Assembly: GCA_033032175.1 (NCBI GenBank) | Contig: CM065318.1 | Coordinates: 1,922,001 to 1,986,000, forward strand | Reading direction: 5' to 3' | DNA from: Saturnia japonica | Taxonomy: Eukaryota; Arthropoda; Insecta; Lepidoptera; Saturniidae | DNA length: 64,000 nucleotides | Shown: piece by piece, positions 33,860-44,849 of the stretch | Numbering within the stretch: position 1 is the stretch's first letter | Layout: each line of letters starts with the position of its first letter | Notes under the pieces: model-generated | Told to the model about the DNA's origin: nothing | The model's input: the letters and a program-made list of their open reading frames with translations, nothing else | Database searches by the model: none | Position numbers and translations under genes: made by a program

Positions 33860-35060
33860 TACTTGTCAAATATCTTCTTTAATGAGGATTTGGAAAGAAA
33901 GGGTTTTAAAAGTAAATGCAAAGAAGACGAAAGTTTTGGTGTTTGATAAGGAAGAAAACATGACAGAAGTATGTGTCCGGATTGAGGAGAACTGGAGCAA
34001 GTAAGTGAGTTTGTATACTTGAGATCGATGTTTACCAGGGATGGAAAGTGTGAGAGTGATATAGGAAGGAGAGTAAATGCCTGTAATATGGTGAATGGGG
34101 CGTTACATCCTTTATGAGCAGCCAGAGTATTTCTATGAAAGCTCGTTTGGCTGTGCATAGAGGAGTGTTGATTCCAACACTCATGTACGGAAGTAAAAGC
34201 TGGGAGTGGCAGAAAAATCATGAAAGTATAATAAATACAGTAGAAATGAGAGCGCTAAGAGGTATGTTAGGAGTGAAATTGAGTGACAGGATAAGAAATA
34301 GTGTGATAAGAGAGCTTTGTGGCGTGATAGAAAATATAGTTAGTAGATATATATAGTAGTAGTAGTAGTAGTAGATAGATAGATAGTAGATAGAGACCCG
34401 GTTACCTACCACAACCAATTAATATTGGCCCTAGCATTTTATAACCTGCATACGCTACATAATACTGAAAAGAGATCTTGGAATTTCAGGATTATTTAGG
34501 CAGATAAAGGCAGGATATCAAAAGTCTGAAGAGAAATGAATGAACTCAGAATCACAAATGTAGAGATCCACAGAAGTACCAAAGTCACCGATTTAGTCCT
34601 CAGAGTTTATAGACTTAAAAGGCAGTCGGCGAGCATATTTAATGTAGAAGGGAGGGCCGATATGGTTGAAAAGTTTTCGAGTAGCAATCACATTCTGGAA
34701 GACGCAGTGTGAGCAGAAAAGCCACAAGGTGGACCAACAAAGTGATGAAAGTTGTGGAAGTCCGCTGGATGAGAGTAGCGCAGAACCAGTCATTGGGGTA
34801 GGCCAATAACCAATAGCAGTTGTTTTTCAGCTAAATTTGATGGATGTATGGAAGTCACGGGCACCAGCTAGTTGTTTATGAAAAATTAATTTCACACTGT
34901 GTTACTTTAGCGTAGCTCTAATGTTTTAATAATGTATTTACTAATGTAGGTAAGTAAGCATTTAATTCCCGGCTGAGTTTCTTGCCTGTTCTTCTCAGCT
35001 CGGATGTAATCGAACTGAGCGGATTAGAAATACTTTGATTTTTAAGTAGCATTATTTTAC
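33860..35060 (+). mobile_element. Decayed RTE-like LINE
   Basis: 33900-34340 encodes, across stops, an RT C-terminal stretch (VSEFVYLRSMFTRDGK, KARLAVHRGVLIPTLMYGSK, VEMRALRGMLGV). 34395-34830 is a rearranged further segment (VEIHRSTKVTDLVLRVYRL). 34830-35060 is the shared 3' tail. The part from 34390 on is colinear with 52127-52790 in copy 2, whereas the 33860-34340 part is not. It is non-functional. Confidence 0.7.
34350..34395. repeat. Simple repeat (TAG/TAGA)n
   Basis: A run of TAGTAG units passes into GATAGATAGATAG. It is not present at the corresponding point of copy 2. Confidence 0.85.
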
Positions 35061-38000
35061 TTTTTCTTCTGAATAAACTATTTTACTTTGTCTTTGGTTT
35101 TAAATACTTGACAATTCTTCAATACGTTCATGATCGTGTATGTAATATTATTATTCACCAGATAATAAACATATTCACATTTTATATGTGATATAATATT
35201 ATATACTGTCTAGCAATACTTAATATTTTGAATTGTCTTTTTCTAGCTAGTGGTAAATAATATTGTTTAATATTTTCATGTAATAAATACCGTCTAAGGA
35301 TACTATAAAACATTAATATTATGCAATAGAATGCACTCGTTCAAGTTTCTTGCTAGTTCTTCTAGATAGCAGCAATGTTTTTGGAACCAGTGGCAGCTAT
35401 GCCGATTATACAGGGATAATGGTAATTTGACGTATTTCCGGTAGGAGGTGAAAGGAGTAAATTTGCGATAATTTTAACCCCCATATGCATTAACCAAAAG
35501 GGAACCCTTTTTAAGTTATCACGTTGTTTTATATTTTTTCCAAAATAATTCAAAAATGCAACATCAAGAGTTTATTTAAAAAAAAGTAGGTATATATTTA
35601 AATCTCATTTCTTCTTCTAATTTATATAAAAGATTAAAAACTAGTTATTTGTAAATATTAAAACAATAATTTTCGGTCCAAACTGAAATATGCGAGACGA
35701 AAAACGATAAACGATTCAGTATTATATTGAGATTTCTTTTCACTAAAAAACATAATCGGTTTCTTAGGTCTCCAACAATGCATAAAAACTAGGAACTTAT
35801 TTCAAAGAGACTGAAAAAATATGATCACAAAGGAAGCAGGCGAAAATTCGTACTCGAAATAAACATACGGTCGTTTTTTTAAAATTCCCATAAAATTAAT
35901 TAAAAACAATACCCAATGTAAATAAAACAAAAAATACAAATTTAAAATAAAATTTAGAACCAGTAACAGTTTAGTAGTAATAACAATTAATAATAAGTAA
36001 CAATGAAGACATTTTGTAATTTAACTTAATTAAAGTTTTTGCTGTAATTGACTTCCCTTAATGCGTACACAAAGTAGCATTCTTTTTCTGATTTGTGATT
36101 TAACTACCGAAGTAGTCAAATTATTCCGCATCACGTAACGCACACGTAATTACATTCGCCGATATGCACACAAATGCACAAGCAATGATGCAAGCGAATT
36201 TCCCCCGAAAAGGGAGGAAAAAAGGATTTGTGTAGTGAATGTTATATTAATTATCGTATGGTCTTTGAGATAAAATAATAAAAAAAGATCGATAGATAGT
36301 AATATACAGACATAAAGACCAACCCCCGTGATGATAATTAGAATAAAAATCATCAATTTCTGATAAAGAAGCGGTCAATGACGATAGTTTATGAAACGTT
36401 TTAGATTGAATGGGAAGACAAGAGTGAAAATATTGTTTTAATTTTTAGTAACATGCGAAAAAATATGTACGGCTATTTTTCCTACCATATACGGCAATCA
36501 AGTGGACAGCCAGTGGCAGCACTCACTAATAATACCCTTGAGGGTAAGGGTTATATTATTCAAAAAAAATTTAAAATACCTTATTGTGACTCATGTATAA
36601 TAGATAGATGTATGCTATCGCTGACTTTTTTATATATACTAATGGCCAATATTATTTGTAGAACATTGTATTGACATACGTCAACCATTAAACCATTAAA
36701 CCAGCGCATGCGGTTATAGTAGTTCGCGAGGGCTTCGACTTCCGACTTACGTAACGAAAATCAATATTTAAGGCTAGCTAGAAACTGTAGCCTGATGTTG
36801 TTATAACTTATACTGTTCCTCGTGAGTGTGACTATTAAATAAAAAAATTATTTCGAATCCGACTGGTAGTTCCAAAGATTAGCGTGTTTAAACGAACAAA
36901 CAAAAACTTGAAATTGGAATAGTTCGTATAATTTATAACCAAAATATTCTAGTCCTTACCATTTCAAATTTCGAACTCTACGTACTAACGGGGCCGTGTC
37001 CTAAACACAGAACAAACTTACTCTTTATTCCGTGGTCCTAAAAGTGCATAACCTCTTTAAGCGTAGAAACCTTCAAATGAGGCACTGATATAGTACGGTG
37101 ACTTTCAAGATATTCCAATTTTAAAGAGTATTTGCTTATGTTTTTAAGTGACTTCAACCTTTCTTGAATAAAATCGGATTGAGTTTTCAAACATGTGTCA
37201 AAATAAAATGTAATTTAAATCAAAAGCACTAAGGAGTATTGATATGAACTTCGAAGCAAATCACCGACAAAATAAATTTCTATCCTTTTTTAACCCCGTT
37301 AGGGGATGAATTTCAATAAAATATGAAATACGTCTTCCATCAATTCTGTTAAAAAAGGTTTATGCAAAATTTTAAGTAGATTGGACCAAGGAATCACGTT
37401 GTCCCATACAAACTCTGCCCCCATTTATCAGCTCCTTAGGGGTAGAATTTAGGAAAATCCTTTCTTTTCGGATGCCTACGTCATTGCAAAGAACACACCC
37501 TCTAAGTTTCAGGTCTCTACGATCAGCGGTTTAGGCTGTGCGTTGATCTTTCAGTCGGTCATTCAGGACAAAGCATTTTATATGTATAGATTAATCTGCT
37601 TCAGCAATATTTTTGCTATGATTATGTTTCTTTATAGTTTATGTACATCGAGTTTGAATAAAAAATAACTGATAGATTTACTACTCTTCAATAACTTTTA
37701 AACTAATAAAAGACAAATAAATGATTATGTTTTATTTTTATATAGTAATACATCGAAAAACAATTTTCTAATTTATAAGTGCTTTAGTGTTTTAAATAGC
37801 AACAATAATTTATTTTCTTGTAACTCGACAAATAAACTATTCTCTTTATATCTCAATATCTGGGCGACCAAGCTGTGATCGATGTATTATAACAAAAAAA
37901 AAAGAAAAACACTTATTATCTAGGTAAACTTGGAATTTAAAACATTATTTAAATACAAAGTTTAAACAAGCTCAAACAACTCTTCAAAACTCATACAAAG

Positions 38001-38063
38001 TACAACAAAGTCCACGCCAACAGTGAATATGAAAATCTTGCTATTAAAAGTGGATAGACTTAT
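35061..38063. other. Copy-1 AT-rich intergenic block
   Basis: Colinear with 52791-58985 of copy 2 minus the copia element. No gene is supported. 37290-37570 (CCCCGTTAGGGGATGAATTT onward) looks like a dispersed repeat and is only partly retained in copy 2. The empty copia site is at 37281-37296. 36205-36460 is extra relative to copy 2. Confidence 0.5.
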
Positions 38064-38249
38064 GTGTATTGTGTTGCAAAATTTAATTGTCTTTTGTTGG
38101 GTCTACTGCACTGTACTGTACATAACAAGTTGGCAGGAACAGTGGCGACTGTCAAAAGAGAAGGTACAACAATATACAATGGTGAGAGACATTCAGTGGA
38201 TGGTAATGCTAATCCTGATAATGCGATACATCAAAGTGGGCCATTATAA
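38064..38249 (+). other. Small ORF of unknown nature, paired in both copies
   Basis: A 61-codon frame whose last ~54 codons match 58986-59171. It has a hydrophobic start (NCLLLGLLHCTVH) and then KLAGTVATVKREGTTIYNGE. The N-termini differ because copy 1 lacks about 26 bp. Differences between copies include R/S, D/N, H/R and L/V with no stop. It could be a secreted peptide exon or chance; an overlapping frame is also open. The related older flank near 15800-15990 is not open. Confidence 0.25.
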
Positions 38250-38477
38250 CAGAGTTTTCGCCATGTTTATTATGAACGTAACGGTGTACCATCCGCCGCC
38301 ATACTGGGGCGACGCGGGCACTGCGCTGGTATTCTGCCGCGCCGCCCCGGCGGCCGGCCCGGCTGAACCGGGCCCCGGCCTAAATGGGAGACGGCTCGGT
38401 ACACCCTAGCCGTCTCCTCCGTCCGCCGAGCCTGTGCAATGAGAAGACGGCCCCCCGACCCGTCTCCTCTGGCTCGG

Positions 38478-41400
38478 CTAGGGTGGCGGGAGTTGGCGGA
38501 TGAACCGCCTCCTCCTGCCACCCGTTCTTCTTTGGCGGAGAGGGCCGCTCAGGGGATCCCCTTCACGAACCCTCTCCGCGGCCTCCTTCTGCGATATGAC
38601 GTCTTCGAAGAAGGAGGCCATTGCCATCCATGCCCTCTTGCTGTCGAGCATGGCTCTCACCACACTCGGCAGCGAGAGGTCCTCTCCAACAACTGCGGCC
38701 AGAGTGCGGCGCTGCTCCTCCCACGCAGCACACTCACCGAGAGTGTGCTGCGCCGTATCCTCCGCAGCCCCGCACTCATGGCATACAGGCGAGGGCTCCC
38801 TCCTGGCTATCTTGTGCAGGTACCATCCGAAGCATCCATGTCCGGACAGTACCTGCACAAGCCTAAACGTCAGGGAGCCCTGCTCCCTGAAACTCCACTT
38901 CCGGAGGACCGGACGGACGGCGTCTATGGAGTAGCGCCCATATCGCGCGTCCGCCAGGTCCTTCTCCCACCTCCTCAACACATCCTCGCGGACTTCCCTC
39001 CGCACAGCTTCAACTTCTTCGGGAGCCGGAGGCTCCCCTGACTCCCTCCTCGCCGCCGTGAATCTATACACGGCGGCGAGCACCTCCGCCTCCAGCTCCC
39101 ACGGTGGGGAGCCGGCGAGCACACAGGCCGCCCCCGCAGACACCGATCGGTATCCACGAATTACTCTCAGCGCCACAATACGCTGCACAGCACGCAACAC
39201 GCGTCTGTTCGTGGCGCCGAGAGCATCCACCCAGATCGGTGCTCCGTAGACGGCCATGCTCCGCACGACCCCCGCGAACAGCCGGCGACAGCTCGCGCTC
39301 GGTCCCCCCGAATTCGGGAGGAGCCTACCGAGAGCTGCCGCCGCTCCCACAATGCGCGGTCCGAGCCCCTTAAAATGGGGCTCGAACCGCCAACGCCCGT
39401 CCAGGACGAGGCCCAGATATTTCATCTGGGCCCCGACCCGGACCCTCGCTCCTTCTACATATATGTGGGCCCCAGGGGGCGGCCCACACCGAGGCACATG
39501 AAAAAGAAGAGCCTCGGTCTTCTCCGCCGCCACCCTAAGACCCAACGCTTTGATGCGCCTGACCACGAGGGCCGTACCTTCTGTGGCCAGGCGCGCCACC
39601 TCATCATAACTCCCCCCCCGGGCCACGACCAGGGTGTCGTCCGCGTAGCAGAGTATGCGGACTCCCTCCAGGAGTGCTACGCGGAGCACCCAGTCGTAGC
39701 CCATGTTCCACAGGAGCGGTCCCAACACCGACCCCTGTGGAACACCACACCCAACGCGGCGCCGGGCCACAATCCCCCGGCCGTCCGCGAAGACGACCTC
39801 CCTCTCTTGGAGGTAGTCCTCCAACAGCCGCCGCAGGTACGAGGGCACCCCGAAAAACCGGAGTGCCTCCCGAATGACGTTGTGCGGCAGACTGTTGAAG
39901 GCGTTGGCGATGTCAATTGACACCGCCAACAACCTACCTCCCTCCCGGGTCGCCTCCTCGGACCACGCCTTCAGGGTAGAGAGGGCGTCCAAAGTTGAGC
40001 GCCCTCTCCGGAAACCGAACTGCCAGTCCGATAGGACCAGCCCCACATCCTCCATGTGCCGGATGACACGGGAGGCTATTATTCTCTTCAGCATTTTCGC
40101 CGTGTCATCCAGCAACACCAGGGGCCGGTATGAGGACGGGCAGTCCGGAGGGCGACCCTCCTTCGGCAACAGGCAGAGTCGCCCCACCTTCCAGAGCCTC
40201 GGGAACCGTCCAACCAGCAAACAGCGGTCGAACAGCTCCCGAAGCTCTCCCCCCATGTGGCCCAGCGCCACTCCTAATAACTGGCCCGGTACCCCATCCG
40301 GGCCAGGTGCCCTCCGCTTCTTGCGAAGGCGCTGCACCGCCCGCCCCATCTCGTCATCAGTGACGATCTGGGGCGGTGCTAGCTCCTCCGCAACAAAGCC
40401 CCCATTGGACATGGGAGGTGGGAGGAGCACCGGAGGGTCGGGCAGCAGTGTGGCCACGACCCTCCCTAGGACCTCTGGATCAGTTGTTTCCGTCAAAGGG
40501 GGCGCCTGCCCCCGGAACTTTCTCCTAACCATCCGGTAAGGGCGCCCCCACGGATCCCGATCCAGGGTCCTAAGGAGCTCCTCCCATTTCTCGTCCTTGG
40601 CCCGGCCTATGGCTGCCTGCAGGAAATTACGGCATTCCCTGTAAGCAGCAAGCAACCGGGCCTCCTCACCGTTCTGCTGAACTCGCCGCCGGCGGCAGCG
40701 TTGTAGCTGCCGCCGCGCCGCGGAGCAGGCCACCCGGAGATCGGCAATCTCCGGGGACCACCAATACACCGCCCGTCTGTTTTGCGGGCGGTTGTTGCCC
40801 CGCGGCATCGACGCGTCGCAGACCGCCGTAAGGGCCCTACGGAACCGGTCCGCGATCGCGTCGATATCTTCGTCCGCCGGAGCTGGTGCTCGCCAGCTCT
40901 GGAAAATGGCCGCCTCTTCTGCCAGCTCTCGGTTGAGGCGGCCAAGAATCCATCTGGGGAACGCCGTCCCCCCACGGGGACGGTGCACCAGCTCCCCTAG
41001 GGAGGTGGAGACTTCGAACCGAACATAGCGATGATCGGAGAAGGTCTCCACCTCCTCCAGAACCCTCCAGTTCTCCACACGGCGCGCGACAGACGGCGTG
41101 GCAAATGAGATGTCCACCACGGACCCTCCGTTCTGCCGCACGCACGTGTGGACAGATCCTCTGTTGAGGAGGGACAGCCCCATCTGGACTGTCCACTCCT
41201 CTACTGCTTCCCCCCGGGGGTCTGTGGCGACCGCTCCCCATGCCCGTGACTTGGCGTTAAGATCGCCAAGCAGGACAATAGGGAGCGGTGCTAGCCGCCT
41301 AACCGCCACCCCCAGGGAGTCGAGAAACACCTCGAACTCCCTTAGGGGCCGGTTTGGGGAGAAAGAGACTCCGACAAAACCGTATCCTCCCCAGGCGGCC

Positions 41401-41629
41401 GCCACAAACCCCGACCCCCTCTCCTTAATTGAAAGGGGAGACCCCGTGCTGTGTATTGCCACGGAGCCGTCCAGATCACCTGCCCAGTATGTTGGGCAGG
41501 GACGCAGTACGGCTCCGCAGCCACCCCGACACTAATTTTCCACTCCGCCACTGACTGCACAAATAAGTCTTGTGCAGTGGCGGAGTGGTTTAAATTCGCC
41601 TGGAGGTAGTTAGTATGGTTCTGCTGCAT
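38478..41629 (-). pseudogene. R1-clade ORF2: endonuclease-reverse transcriptase, one frame break
   Basis: It starts at 41629 (MQQNHTNYLQANLNHSATAQ). The frame then shifts near 41460 and continues as a 994-codon open frame, 41462-38478. The apurinic-type endonuclease shows PIVLLGDLNAKSRAWG and ETFSDHRYVRFE. RT blocks include GFRRGRSTLDALSTLKAW, SIDIANAFNSLPHN and GVPQGSVLGPLLWN. The catalytic YADD falls at 39647-39636 (residues 606-609 of the long frame). A C-terminal CCHC finger reads CHECGAAEDTAQHTLGEC. This enzyme nicks target DNA and primes reverse transcription there. The RT part is undamaged in this copy. Confidence 0.9.
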
Positions 41630-41631
41630 TA
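41627..41631 (-). promoter_or_regulatory. TAATG stop/start overlap of ORF1 and ORF2
   Basis: On the minus strand the ORF1 stop TAA (41631-41629) overlaps the ORF2 ATG (41629-41627). In the related SART1 element a UAAUG overlap couples termination to re-initiation; the same mechanism is inferred here. Confidence 0.8.
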
Positions 41632-43525
41632 CTGAGCCATACTAACTACCCCCGACCTCAGTCCTCCTCTTCGTGCCCCGAGGGTCCCCTTATTACTGGT
41701 GAGGGGCCTGCAGCTGGCCCCTCCCATGTAATGCTCAACCAGCTTACCGTCGGCGGCACATGCGGCGCAGTGCAACTTTGGTGATGCGCAATTAGTCGCC
41801 GCATGGCCCGAATCTCCGCACCTGAAACACAAATTGCCCCAGTTGACTGTAGCCAAGCAGGTTGGGCTGGTGTGGCCCAAGCCCATGCATTTGAAGCAAC
41901 GCATGGGCTTATCTGCCAGTGGCAGTATACGGGCCACACTCCACCCAACCAGTAGCCGCCCTGCCTCGGCCAGCTTTTTGTGACCCTCTACTGGGAGTGA
42001 CACGAATGCCACTCCCCCTCCCCGCTCATTCCGGATGGAGCCGACCTTTATATGGTCTAGCTCACATCCAGTCGCCTTAGATATGGCTTCCCTGAGCTCC
42101 ACCTTATCGACAGAGACGTCCAGTCCAATGATCCGAACCTCCGCCCGTTTTACTGGCCTGGTTACCACTGCTACACCAGCCAGCGCAGTCTGCAGTTTTG
42201 TAGCCAGGCCAGCCGCCTTGCTTTCGCCCTCGGGGCCGTTGATCTCAATGATCTTGGCCCCCGTGGCCGTCGTGCGGAGCCTCGGATCACTGATCCCCAA
42301 CTCAGCCAGCTTAATGCTCTCTCGCGCCTTGAGCACTGCCGCCGCATAGGTTTCCCCCCTAAGCACCGCCTCAGGCTGCAGCGTGATGATCACTGCAGCC
42401 GAGCGCGGCACGGAGGGCATTTTCGGCCCAGCCTTTTTAGGCTCTACTCCCTTCTTGGGCGCAGGAGCAGCTGGCATTGCCGGCGCCTTCGCCCTCTTCG
42501 GACGCCGGACCACTGTGGTCCAGGTCTCATCTCCCGCCTCTGGTGGGGCTCGGGAGGCCACCCGGGAAGCAGGCGCTCCCGGGAGGGAAGCCCATTCAAT
42601 GCCAAGTGGAGCGGCAGGTGCAGGCGCGGCCGCTCCCTCAGACCTAGCCCGAGATATAGACCGGGGCCTCTTTGAAGCCGCCGACGCAGAACTGGGGCCG
42701 GAACGAGTAGCTGGCCCAGGTCCCGCAGCAGGCCCCGGTTTCTTAACCGGCACAGGCCTTTTGTCCCCCGCTAGGGGAGGACGGATGATCTTCCTGGGCA
42801 GGAGCCGCCCGCCCATCAACCTCCAAACTGTCGAAGCGCGCATCTATCACGGCCCCGACAGTTGTGCGGATGGACAGCTCCAATCTGCCCACCGTCTCTT
42901 CCAGCAACTTTTCCCATCCGATGGGGGGCGCCCCGCCCTGAACCGGCCGCGGTGGCGGAGGTGGAGGAGGAGGCATTATCCTCCTCTCGCTTGCCTCCTT
43001 GCGCCACGCAAGGACTTCCCCCTTGAGGTCCTTAACCTGTTGGCGAAGGACCTTTGCCTCACGGGCCAAACGGGCCGTCTCCTCGCTGGTGGTGCGCTGG
43101 ATGAGAGCTTCCACCACCTCCTTCAAAGATTTGGCCGCCTCCTTGAGGGACTTGATGCAAGTCCCCTTCAGGTTCCCCGAGATACGGCAAACCTCGAGGA
43201 TGGCGGCCACTCCTTCCTCTGTTCGGGCACTTAATGCCCCGACATCCAGCTCATCTGCGCTGGCAGTCCTCTTCCCATCATCTTCCCCGCCGATGAAGAC
43301 CACATCTTCATCATCAGTGGCCCTAGCGCCACTTCCGTCCTTCAAAAAGGAGCTAATTGCTCCTTTTTTCGCCCAAACAGAGCGTTCGACGCTTTTGGAG
43401 CGTCCTAGACCGCGAGCAGATCCCCTTCTCGCTGTTCCGCGTTTTGGAGCCTGTGCTCCATCTCTTTGGGCCTCCGTCTCAGAATCCAGGGACACCAACG
43501 GGCGTTTCCCCAGCCTTCCAGACAC
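41629..43525 (-). pseudogene. R1-clade ORF1: gag-like RNA-binding protein, one frame break
   Basis: The first part is open from the element edge to 42743 and contains a coiled-coil-like basic/acidic stretch and a polyproline run (about 42950). The second part is open from 42843 to 41629. The frame changes within 42775-42843. The second part carries three zinc knuckles: CFKCMGLGHTSPTC, CFRCGDSGHAATNC and a divergent third. The only ATG for the first part is at 43555, in host DNA outside the element, which suggests 5' truncation. Confidence 0.85.
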
Positions 43526-43568
43526 TATGAACGTAACCAAGTCAACCCAAGTCAACCACTTTGCTTAA

Positions 43569-44608
43569 TTTCACCATTCGCTGAGTGAAAACTTTAGAAA
43601 TCTCTCAACATTATATTTTAACATTAATTACACTTGTATTTCAATGTTTATATGGTGTAACAAATATTCCGATGCTATGAGTCTACTTATACAGATTGAA
43701 TCATATTGTATGAGGTTGTGTCAAAGTTCCCTAAAATTCATATAACTTATATTAACAAACATTGTGTTAATATTAAATAGCTTTAAAACTTGCTATGTTT
43801 TAATGTTTGTAAGTTGTTTTGGGAAGAGGCTTTTTCCCACATAGGAGTATTACATTTTTAAATATTTTTATATATTTCGTAATAGATAATTATTAAATAC
43901 ACTGTGATTCTGATTACAATGAAATAGCTTTAGTCAGTTGTTTTAATCTTGTGTCCTTTACAAACAGTAACTAGAACTTTTTTTTAGAACAGATACGGTC
44001 AGTATACATTGTAACATAGATCAATAAATTGTAACAGACTTGCTGTCTGTTGATATGTATGCTCACATAGAAACCAACGATATATAGAAAAACAATAAAC
44101 TTGTCAGAGTCATACAAATGTCTCCAACATTTAATAAAATGATAATCAACCGAGAAACGATACAACGAAATCAAAATATAAAAATATGGTTTATATACTT
44201 AAATGCGTACGGAAGAAATTTTATTTCTTTGGCGTAACAAAAAATAACTCGAAACATTTATCCCGCGTGCCGACAACGTGATGAAGCAAGTTAAATAGCA
44301 TTTTAAATTATTTTGTTTACTTTAAAAATGTTAAATTATTTTTAAAAGACTAAAAAAATATGTCTTCTTCTTCTTCTTAACTTTTTAGAACTTTCTAGGG
44401 AGTTTTTGTGAGATCTTTGAATGCATGCTTTCAGTTTAGTTTTATAATCCTCTTCACTTATGCGAAATAACGAAACTATATCACGCAAAATGCAAAAATA
44501 AAAACCACATCATGGCACTTAAATGCCGCCAAAAACACAAAAATATAAGACCGTAAATTTAATTCACATTGTTAATGTTAATCTCCGTTATAGAGAGGTA
44601 GAGGTCGA
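43569..44608 (+). other. Distal 5' flank of GR-C
   Basis: Paralogous to 22348-23370. It is AT-rich and no gene is supported. The Tc1-type element inserted at its end. Confidence 0.5.
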
Positions 44609-44849
44609 TTAACTAAAGCTGGCACGTTCAACACATTTACAGATTGCGCTTGGGTAGTGTCTGTGAATAAGCGCGCGGCGTGACGTCACATCACGAAAAG
44701 TCTGCCCGTCTCTCTCTCTGCACGGCCTAGCTTATGAGTGTGAAGGCGACGGTTATTGTTTTGCTTTTGCTACTGTTTATTTATACAGAGTGGTCTTTTT
44801 GGTTTCAACCGGTTAACGTCAAAAAAGAAAACGGGATATTATCAGAGTA

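Larger units (their letters stand above)
38283..43525 (-). mobile_element. R1-clade non-LTR retrotransposon (LINE)
   Basis: A GC-rich 5243-bp element in AT-rich DNA, flanked by a perfect 12-bp target duplication TATGAACGTAAC (38271-38282 and 43526-43537). The copy-2 counterpart at 59193-59204 is single. ORF1 (Cys/His knuckles) and ORF2 (endonuclease, RT, C-terminal CCHC) run right to left and overlap as TAATG. There is no poly(A) tail: the 3' end is the GC-rich segment at 38283-38477. Known relatives (R1, TRAS, SART) choose fixed targets, but this site is neither rDNA nor telomeric repeat. One frame break in each ORF indicates it is inactive. Confidence 0.92.
22348..43568 (+). repeat. Segmental duplication, copy 1 (carries GR-B)
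   Basis: From TTTCACCATTC at 22348 onward the sequence is colinear with 43569 onward: GR 5' flank, all GR exons, 3' flank, LINE remnants and AT-rich blocks, ending near TCAACCACTTTGCTTAA (about 43568), directly joined to copy 2. Private insertions here are the solo LTR (24834-25292), the hAT (26845-31585) and the R1-clade LINE (38283-43525). Two further sections differ by replacement or indel: 32640-34360 against 51415-52130, and 36205-36460. Colinearity is visible by eye; percent identity was not computed. Confidence 0.88.

Noticed and set aside
36453..36674. 73-codon frame
   Set aside because: It is not conserved in the paralogous copy-2 stretch (about 53880-54100), so chance is likelier.
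38439..43568. Many long frames on the plus strand and extra minus frames (for example 39874-40539, 42383-43234)
   Set aside because: They are shadows of the GC-rich R1-clade ORF1/ORF2, where stops are rare in all frames.
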